From the NCBI RefSeq assembly GCF_019655855.1, contig NZ_BPFX01000068.1, forward strand, positions 1-9,589: a stretch of DNA of 9,589 nucleotides, given 5' to 3'. The DNA is from Pseudomonas paralcaligenes (GTDB lineage Bacteria > Pseudomonadota > Gammaproteobacteria > Pseudomonadales > Pseudomonadaceae). Positions within the stretch are counted from its first letter, which is position 1, and each line of letters begins with the position of its first letter. Under the pieces are notes generated by a model, which did not search any database, was not told where the DNA came from, and saw only the letters and a list, made by a program, of their open reading frames with translations. The position numbers were made by a program, and so were the translations under genes. Below, one piece after another: positions 1 through 9,000 of the stretch.

Positions 1-34
1 GGCCAAACCCTACAGGGGGGCAGCTGGCCACCAC

Positions 35-3000
35 TCACTCCCTGGAACGCGCCAACTCCTCCCGCATCGCCGCCCGCATGGCCCGAGGCGCGGTATCGGC
101 GATCCGCTGGTCCTTGGACTTCGACATCTCGCGCACCCGCCGCATGATGTCCGGAACGCGGATGATCATCGGCTGGTCGGGGTTCCTGGCGTTCCAGTCG
201 GCGATCTGCTGGCGCGCAGCGGCAACCTTCCCCTGGTCGCGCTCGAAGATACCGGCCGCCCACTGGGCGCGAATCTCCTGGGCGCGCAGGCTGTAGAAGG
301 CCTTGGCGCGCTGGTTCAGCCAGTTGGCCTCCTGCACCTGGGCGACACTGGCGGGCTGGAAGCCGATGGCCTTCATCGCGGCCTCAAGGTGGCTGGTTTC
401 CAGTACCTTGTAGCCCTTGGTGTCTCGGTACATGCCGGTCGCGGCCATGTCCACGCCCTTGGCCGCGTTGCGCACCGCCGTAGGCGACATCTCCAGCAGA
501 CCGGCGCCGATGTCACCGCCAAGGATCTTCCGCCCGCCGGAAACGAACCGGCTGGCCATATCCCCCGCCGGGCCGGCGATCTCCAACACATCGCGCGTAT
601 GGTCGGTTCGCTCCTGCAACAGCCCGGTACCCGGTATGAGGTTGCCCATGCCCAGGCGGCCGGACACGTCCAGCGGCATCCCGGGAAGGCCAGTAACGCC
701 CTTCTCGATGAAGCCGGCCAGCCCCTGGCCAAACACGTCATCGAGGAACTGCTGCTTCGCCTTCTGGGCTGAGAAGTTGTAGCCCATCAGTTGGGCGGCG
801 CCGTCGATCAGGTCCTCGGCGTCCTCACCGAACGGGAGGCCGCCCACACCGCTCATGAGCATCAGCGTGGCAATCATCAGCATCGCCGCCTTGCGGCCGT
901 CCTTGCGCTCCTGCGATCCAGGCTCGCCCTGGTTCCAGAGTCGGTGCATCAGTTCCAGATAGGCGACGGAGTAAGTCTTGAACGTCATCAGCGTGCCGCC
1001 GACCGCGCCCCGCCCCCACTGCATCTTCGACGCCTTGGAGTAGACGAACTGGGTTTCGGTCACGGCGCGACGGGCGAACGCGGCCGGATCAGGCATGCCC
1101 TGCTCCTTCGCCAGCCGGTAGGCGGCGATGAAGGTTACTCGCCGGTTCACCTGCTCGGCGGCGCCGAACAGCTTGCCCCATGCAACGGACAGCCGCGACA
1201 CCGCGTTGGAAGCCATCGCCCTGGCCTCGCCGGCGCGTGTGCCGTCCCCAGCGCGCAGCGAGCCGCTGCCGCGCGCCTGAGCCATCAGCTGGTGGACTTC
1301 CTGCGGGCTGACCACACCGTCGTCCTCGGCGACCTTCAGCGCCTTGGCCAGGTCCGCCTCGTACTGGTAGCCCTTGGTGCTCATGTGCTTGGCGGCTCGG
1401 CCGAGGGCGGCAGCGGCCTTGCCGGCGCCGCCGTACTGGCTGAGCCACGGGAAGGACACGGCCACCGGCTGCGTCATGTTCACGAACGCGGAGGCGACCG
1501 AGCCGCCCAGGTATTGAGCGAACAGCAGGCCGCGCACCGCCTGGGCCTCCTCCTGCGGATTCCGGATGTACTCGGCCAGCCGCACCGCGGCATCCTTCAG
1601 CTCGCCCTGCTGCTGCGGGATAGCGTCGACGGCCTCGGCCAGGTCGCCGAGGTGCAGGCCGGCGGCGGTCTGGCGCGCGTTCGAGTAGACGAACGACGCC
1701 AGGACCCGGCCCACGTCCTCGCTGTAGCCAGCGATGCCCTTCCGGTGGATCAGGCGGCGCATGGCGCTGCGGTTGGTCTTCGTCAAGCGCAGGTATTCCT
1801 GAAAAGCCTGGTTCTGGGCGCTATCGCCCTGGGAGTCGAAGCCCAGCGCATTGCCGAACAGCTCCAGGGTCTCCGGCGTGATGCCGGCGAACAGCTTGTA
1901 GGCTTCCTCGGAAAGCGTGCCCTGGCTGATGTTCGCGCCGGGGAAAGCGACCTTCATCTGCTCGGCCATCAGGTTCGCTTCGCGTTTCGACTCGAACAGG
2001 CTGAAATACTGGCGCTCGCCATCCTGATCCACGACATCGACGGTGTACTTGCCGAAGCGCGACAGCGGCGCGTAGCCCTCGGCCTGCAGCTGGGCCACGC
2101 GCTCGGCGCGCTCGGTCACCCCGTGGGCCAGGTTCAGCAGGTGCGTGGCGCGATCCGGCCAATCATCCGCCCGCCGCGCCAGGTGGTCCCGCAGCACCCG
2201 GGCCGCGATGTGCACATCCGGCGCGTCCATCACGTCGTCGCGCAGCTCCTTGGCATCATCGCCAGCGAAGCGCAGCATGTCCGCGCGGGCCATGGTGTCC
2301 AGGCTGCGGTCGGTAGCGGCGCGGAACTCCCGGTACAGCGCGACCTGCTGGTCGGTGAGCTTGAAGATGCTGCGCAGTTCGGCGTCGGTCCACACGATGC
2401 CCGCCTTCAGCACCTGCGCCTCGTAGCGGCTGTCGACCATCTTCCCGAACTGTTCGGGCGAGAGTGCCCGCCAGGCGTTCAGCATGCCCGGCGGAATCTT
2501 GCCCGTCGCCAGCAGGATCTCGGCCTTCTGGTCGGCGGTGAGCTTCGCCGCACGTTCAGCCAGCGACTCCACGCGCACCGGCTGGCCGTCAACATCACGG
2601 GCCCACATCAGCGTGCCCTCGAACACCGGCTTGGCCACGGCCTTGTTGTCGGTGGCGCTGACCGGCGATTTCGCGATGTCGCGCCAGGTCTCCAGCTTCG
2701 GCAGCAGCTTGGGTGCGTGCTCGGCGGCGTCGGCGGCGTAGTGGCTCACGTCGTCAATGAAGCCCTGCGCCGACTCGAACACCGGCTTGAAGAACGGCGA
2801 GCGCTCGGCCAGGTTGTACATGGTGCCGATGGTCTTGTGCCACCAACTGAGTTTCCCCGGCGCCGTGAAGGTGCGGTTCAGTTCCAGCGTGGCCTTGCCG
2901 GCGATCTCCCGCAGGCCGGAACGGCTGAACTGCGGTCCGTCGCCTGGGCCGCTGTCCAGAGTTGCAGTGAGCAGGCGCTGGAGTACACTGGCTACATCTT

Positions 3001-6000
3001 CTGAGCCGGATGAGCCGGTACGTTGCTCTGCCGCATCGGCATCTGCCCCGGAACCTCGCCGGCTCAGGAGATAACCCTTCGTGGCCACCGAATGCAGATA
3101 CATGCGCTGCATACTCGGTTCGCGCCGCACCAGGACGGTCACAATGTCGTCCATCCCGTCGATGACAACCGGCGCCGACACGTAGAAACTCTCCCCGCCC
3201 TTGTAGCTCGCCTGGTGAACCAGTGCGCCGCGCTCCAGCACCTCCTTGACGGCAGCGAACGCGGCGTACTTGTAGGGGTTCGGCTTGCCATGGCCAAGCG
3301 AGTCCCGCACCGCGCGACCATCCAGAACAACCGCGCCCAAGTCCGGGTTGTTCGCCAGGCCGCCTTGCTCCTTGAACAGCTGGGTCGCCCACTCGCGGAC
3401 GGCCGCCATACCCCGCGGCGCTTCATCGCCGCGGAGCACCGATACCGGCGGCCCCTGGAGGATGCGAGCCTTCTGCAGGTCGTCCTGGCTCAGCGATAGC
3501 CCCTCGCCCCGCACATTGCCGGCGGCGGCCTGCTCAACACCGGCCATCGCGTAGTCCACCAGGTCGCTGACGGTGATCTGCCCGATGGGCATCCCGTGGC
3601 GCAGCATCCACTGACGCACCATGGCAAGGACACTGCGGAGGAAGTCGCCCACCGGCTTGCCGATGGCCTGGTCCACCCAGCCGAGGAACCGGCTGTCGGC
3701 CTCGCCGAAACCCTGCTCCCGGCCCTCGATGACAGCCTGCTCGACGATGTAGGCCGCCGCTTCGCGCGGGTTCGCTGTCTCGCCGGCGTCCACCATCCGA
3801 GCCGCCACGCGATCAAGGAACGCGCGCAGGTCGGCGCTCTTCGCGCTGGCGCGGTTCATCAGCATGTTGCTGGCCTGTCGATCGATCTTCTCCCGCTGCT
3901 GGCCGTGAGTCATCTCGTGCAGCAGCACGGCCGGCCCGGTCACCGGATCTAGGTTCGGCCCCACAAGGAAGGTGAGCCCGGACTTCGCGTCGTAGAAGCC
4001 TTGGATGCGCCCCTTGTCCTCGAACAGCTGCACGGAAGCGCTCAGGCTGGTGCCAGTCTTTCGCGAGAACACGCCGGCAATCCGGAGCGGGTCCGGGCTG
4101 TCGATGAACACCAGGCCGCCGCGCTTGCCCTCCTGGCCGCGCTGCAACATGGTGCGCACCGCCTTGGTGAGCTTCGGGAACTGCAGGTCGAACGCGCGAA
4201 CCAGCCCCTGCGCCGTCATCGGCGGGCGGCCGGTGATGTTCTGCGGTTGAGGGGCGCCCACCAGGTCCGTGCCGTTGAAGGTCACCAACACCTCGCCGCT
4301 GGGTACGTCGGCCGTGGCCTCCGGTGCGATGGCCTGGCGCAGGCCCGGGGTCATGCGCATGCGCATCTGGACGTTGCGCGCCTCGACTTCGCCGGCCAGG
4401 CGGCGGTAGGTCTCCGCGCCGGTCGCGTCGAGGTCGCTGGCGAACATCCGACGCGAGCCGCCGAGCGCGAAGCCCTCGATGTTCTGGATGGCGTGCTGCA
4501 GCTCATGGATCAGCGGAGAAGCCACCTCATCGCGGGGGATTGAACCCTGCATCTGGACGGCGAAGCCAACCGGCCGGCGCTGGAGGCGCGCCAGTGCGGA
4601 CGAGTCTGCCGGCATCAGGCGAAGCGGGAGGTCCCGCAGACTTGGATAAGCGGCGAACAGCTGCTGGTGGTCCAGCACGTCTCCCACGGTGGCGCCGGTG
4701 CGGCCATCCTCGAGCGCCCTTATCTCGGCGTTGGCGATGATGCTGGCGGCGTTCGCGCCAGCGACCGCGATCCTCGCCTGGTCGTCGCTGACCTCGAACC
4801 GCCACCTGCCGTCGGCGCCGCGGTGCCATCCGGTGTCCTGCCGCACCGCCTCGGCGTCCTCGCCCATGGCAATCCGCTGGCGGGCGGTCTCCAGTGCCAG
4901 CCTGTCGGCGCCTTGGGCGTTTCGGCCGGCAAACGAATACTGGACCGTAGGCTGCTCGTCGGGCTGACTCGGGCTGGCTTCGTCCGCCAGCGGCTTGTCG
5001 ATCACCACCAGGCGCGCGTTCACGCCGGTATTGACGGGTAGCGCCGGGTCCATGAACGACCCTTCCGGCAGGCTCTCGGAGGTGCCCCCCACGCCATCCA
5101 GCCAGGCGCGGAAGCTCTCGGCCCTGCTGTTGCTCTGGAAGAAGGCCCCTTCACCCATGATGGCCACAAGGCGGCCGCCTGGCCGGAGCAGACTGTAGGC
5201 GTGCTGCACATGCTGAATATCCCGCCCCTTGGAGAACGGCGGGTTCATGACGATCCGGTCGTAACCGCTATCGGCGCCGCGATGCTCGACGCCTACCAGG
5301 TCGTCGCGGTCCACGTACTGGCTTCGGCGATCATCCGGCATGCCATTCTCGTCCAGCGGCTGCAGGCGAACACGATTGCTGCCCATGCCACCCTGCCCAC
5401 GCATGACTCCGAGGGTGCCGTCAGGCGCGCGGAACACATCGCCGAAGGTGAAGGAACCGCGGGGCTGCATCTCCATGAAGTCCGAGCCGGCCACTCGGTA
5501 GCCCTTCGCCTCCAGCAGCTCGCGGCGCTCGCCCGACAGCTCCACCACGTCCGGCTCCACGCCGGCCTGCTCGCGAATAGCATCGGCGATATGCCCCATC
5601 CCGGCGGAAGGCTCCAGAACAGACATGCCTTCGTCGATCTCGGCCGCGTCCAGCATGGCACCCACCACCGCATCGCTGGTCGGGAAGAAATCCAGGCCGT
5701 CATTCCGGCGGCCGATCATCGCCCGCTCCATCTCCTTGATCTTGTCCGGCGCGGCCGGCGCTTCGCGTAGCGCGGCGAACTCGCGCAGGGCGGAGCGGTA
5801 CTCGCTGCCGGTCAGGATGCCCATGCCCTCCAGGCGCTTGCGCTTTTCGTGCGCGCTCTCCAGCGCCCACGGCAGATTGATCCTGCTGCCGCTACGGCGG
5901 CCCAGGGCCTGGACCAACTCGCGGCCAAACTCCCCGGCCAGGGTGATGCGCTTGTCCCCGTCGCCCTGCCACAGGCCCTGCTTCATCGCCTCGCTGGGCG

Positions 6001-9000
6001 CCATGATGATGCGGTTCAGGCCTCGCTTCACCGGCAGCACGATAGCTTTGCCGGAAAGGCCAGAGCGGCGGATGGCGCGCTCGGCATCCTCACGCCCCTT
6101 GAAGTCGGCGAGCTGATCGCCACGGGTGAAGCGGCTCACGGACAGCAGGTTCTGCTTCGCCCACTCGGTGTACGCCTCGGTCACGTCGTCGGCGACCTTC
6201 TCCAGTCGAGCACCGAGCTTCTTCAAACCGTCCACGTCGACCATCTGGCGGGCCAGGCTCGCCAGGTCGGAGCGCATCGCGGTGTAGGTCGGGAAGGTGG
6301 CGTAGTCCACGGTTTCGGCGTCGACCGGCTCGCCCTTGCGCTTCTCCTGGTCGGCGTAGCTCGGCGACGTGGCGCGGATCTGAGCGTCCTTGGCGTTGCG
6401 CAGTTCACGCCCCAGGAACTCGACCTGTACCTTCTGCCGCACGGTATCCAGGAACTTGGCGCGGCCATCCTCGATGGCCTGAGCCAGGTTGCTCATGGTG
6501 GCGGCCAGGGCCTTGTCGGCGCGCGCAGCGGCCTCAGCGCTGGCTGCCATGCGGGCGCGGCGGTCGGTGTTCTGCTTGCGCTCGCGGCCCAGTGACTCCT
6601 CCGCCCGCTCGTCCAGCGCCTGGGCCATGGTGCGCAGCCGCTCGACCGCGCTCTGGCTGCGGTCATCTTCGAAGGCGTCGCGCCTGGCCTCGGCGATGGC
6701 CTGGGCGTCGGCGGTATCACCCACCACCAGCTTGCGGAACGCCTCGGCGGCGTCCCGGGTGCGGAACTGGAAGCCAGGTACCGCACCATTTCCCCGGTAG
6801 CTGCTGTAGCTGCCGCCCAGCCGCTTCGCCGAGCTGTTCAGGGTGTCGTAGTCCTCACGGCCGACGCGCTCGTCGAGCTGGATCACGAACAGGTCGTGGC
6901 CATGCTTGGTGTGCTTGGTCTCGATGACCTCGCTGGCGGTGGTCTGCCCGGCGCTGGCTACCTGAGTCTTGGCCTGGACCTTCGCCTGCTCGCGCTGGGC
7001 CTTGGTGCTGTCGGCCTCCAGCTCGTCGTAGCGGATACGCTGCTCGGGTGTCAGGCGCATGAAAGCCTGCTGGCGGGTTTCGCCGTGGGCCTCCATGTTG
7101 TAGCTCACGGCCTGGCGGAACTCGGCGAGCGTCTGCGGATTGGCAATGGCCTTCTGCTGCGCCTCGCGCCGGTCCTGCAGATCCTTGCGCTCTGCCGCCA
7201 CCTCGGCAGCGTGCGCCTTGATGTCCTCTTCGGTGGTGTTCGCCACCAGCTCCCGCAGCGCCAAGTCCTGCGCCTGGCGGTGGGCGGCGAGGCCGGCGGC
7301 GCTCATCACGAAGGACGACGACCCGTAGCGGCGGCCCAGCGCATACTCGTCGATGATCCGGTTGACCAGGGCCTGCACGATGTTGGCCTTGTTGTCGTTG
7401 CGGTAGCGGTGGAAGAAACTGTACCCGCCGGACCTCAGCAGCTCGTCCTTCTTCATGGTGTTCAGCTCGGCGGCGAGGGCTTCCTGGTTGCCGTCGGCGT
7501 GTGCGAATGCAGCCTTGTACTCGTCGGCGGTCGCCTCTCCGCTGCGCACGCGCTTCATCAGGTCGACATGCGCATCCAGGCGCGGGGTCTTCGAAGCGGC
7601 GGCAGGCACCGCGCTGGCTTCAGCATGCGGTGCAGCGGCGGGAGTGGCCAGGGCCTGCGCAGCATCCTCGGCACGCACAGCGTCCACCAGCTCGCGCACA
7701 CGGCGCTTCGACTCCGGCACGCTCATGCCGCGCTCGCGGAACAGCGTGGCCAGGTCGAACTTGTCGTCAACCAGCGTGCCGCCGTCGGCCGGCTGTAGCT
7801 TGATGCTGCTCGGGTAGCCGTCCCGGCCCTTGTTCACGCCGGCCAGCAGCGCCCCACGGGCGATCTCCACCGGCTCGCCCCCCTTCTTCCACGACAGGAT
7901 GCTGCGCATCAGGTCGAGGTCCTTGGCATCCTTGAGCTCAGCATTCTCCCGGCGGGCCGTCTCGACAGCCTGCTGGTCAGCCTGCACCTGCTCCGGGGTC
8001 CGGGCGTCGAGCGCCGCACGGCGCACGCGGTCCTCGTTGGCCTTCTGCCAGGCCACGAAGGTGTCGATCGCGCGGTTGTAAGCGCTGTTGCGCTGGTCGG
8101 CCTGGCGAGCATTCAGCCGAGAACGGCCAGCGACGAAGCCGCTGTACGTGCTGGACCGCACATTCATCAGGCGCCCGTACTGCCGCAGGTACTCGGCGCG
8201 CAGCTCGCCGGCGGCCTGCTCGACAGCAGCCTTCTGCGCGTCGGTGTGCGCAAGGGCCAGGCCGGCGTCACGCGCCACATCGATGTAGGTCTGGAACTCC
8301 TGGGCGTCGGACTTGGCGCGGTCGGTACCACTGTGCGAGATGCCCGAGTAGCTGGCGGCGGCCGCCTTCAGCGGGAACTCGGTTGCCTCCCCTTCCGTCT
8401 CGGCCTTCTTGGCCAGCACGCCGCGCGGCGCCTGTTCGGCCGGAACCGGCTGCTGGGTGCCGGTGGCCAGCAGTTCGTGCAGCGGAGCCCCCACGTCCAC
8501 GCCCTTGCGGGTGTAGAGGATTCGTCCCTCCTCCAGTTCGGCGCGGTCGAAGTGGCGGACCAGCATGTTCTTCGCCAGCACGCCCAGGCGCACTCCGCCG
8601 GGCAGCAGCACCTGGTCGATGGCGTCGGCGCCCACGTAGTCCGCTCGGTACTCGCGGCCGGTGCGCTCGGTGATACCTGGCTTCTGGTGCTGGCTACCAG
8701 ATACCGCCTCGCCGCGGTACTGCACCATGACGCCCCGGTTTTCGCCCTGGCCCAGCGCCAGGTCGATGTTGTCGGTGAAGAACGCCGAACTCACGTTGCC
8801 TTGGTTGTGCATCCGGAGCGCGTCGGCGAGGTTCTGCGGGCTCATCTCCCGGTACAGTTTCCCGCCGATGGGCGTTGGCTCGAAGCCAGACGGTCCCACC
8901 GAGACCAGAGGTGGCAGCCCCGGGCGAGAAGCTGCTGGCGCCTCGGACGCGGCCTCGCCCGGAGCCGACGCCTTCTGCTGTGCCGGCTGGCCGTCGGCCC

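Noticed and set aside
1..34. Possible terminator or next gene start after the stop codon
   Set aside because: GGCCA (1-5) and TGGCC (25-29) are complementary, but there is no stable hairpin followed by a T-tract on the minus strand. A GTG overlapping the stop begins an open frame too short to judge before the window ends.
791..3004. A 737-codon plus-strand open frame antisense to the C-terminal part of the giant gene
   Set aside because: It lies fully opposite a real, motif-bearing coding region in very GC-rich DNA, where long shadow frames are expected. Its translation is Arg/His/Gln/Leu-rich with no recognisable domain.
6896..6913. His-rich stretch KHTKHGHD (891-898) as a metal site
   Set aside because: Spacing does not fit a known zinc motif, and the segment leads directly into a strand of a conserved alpha/beta-like module.
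8467..8478. HELLA (residues 370-374) as a further zinc-peptidase motif
   Set aside because: The second His of HExxH is missing and the surrounding sequence is a short linker-proximal helix.
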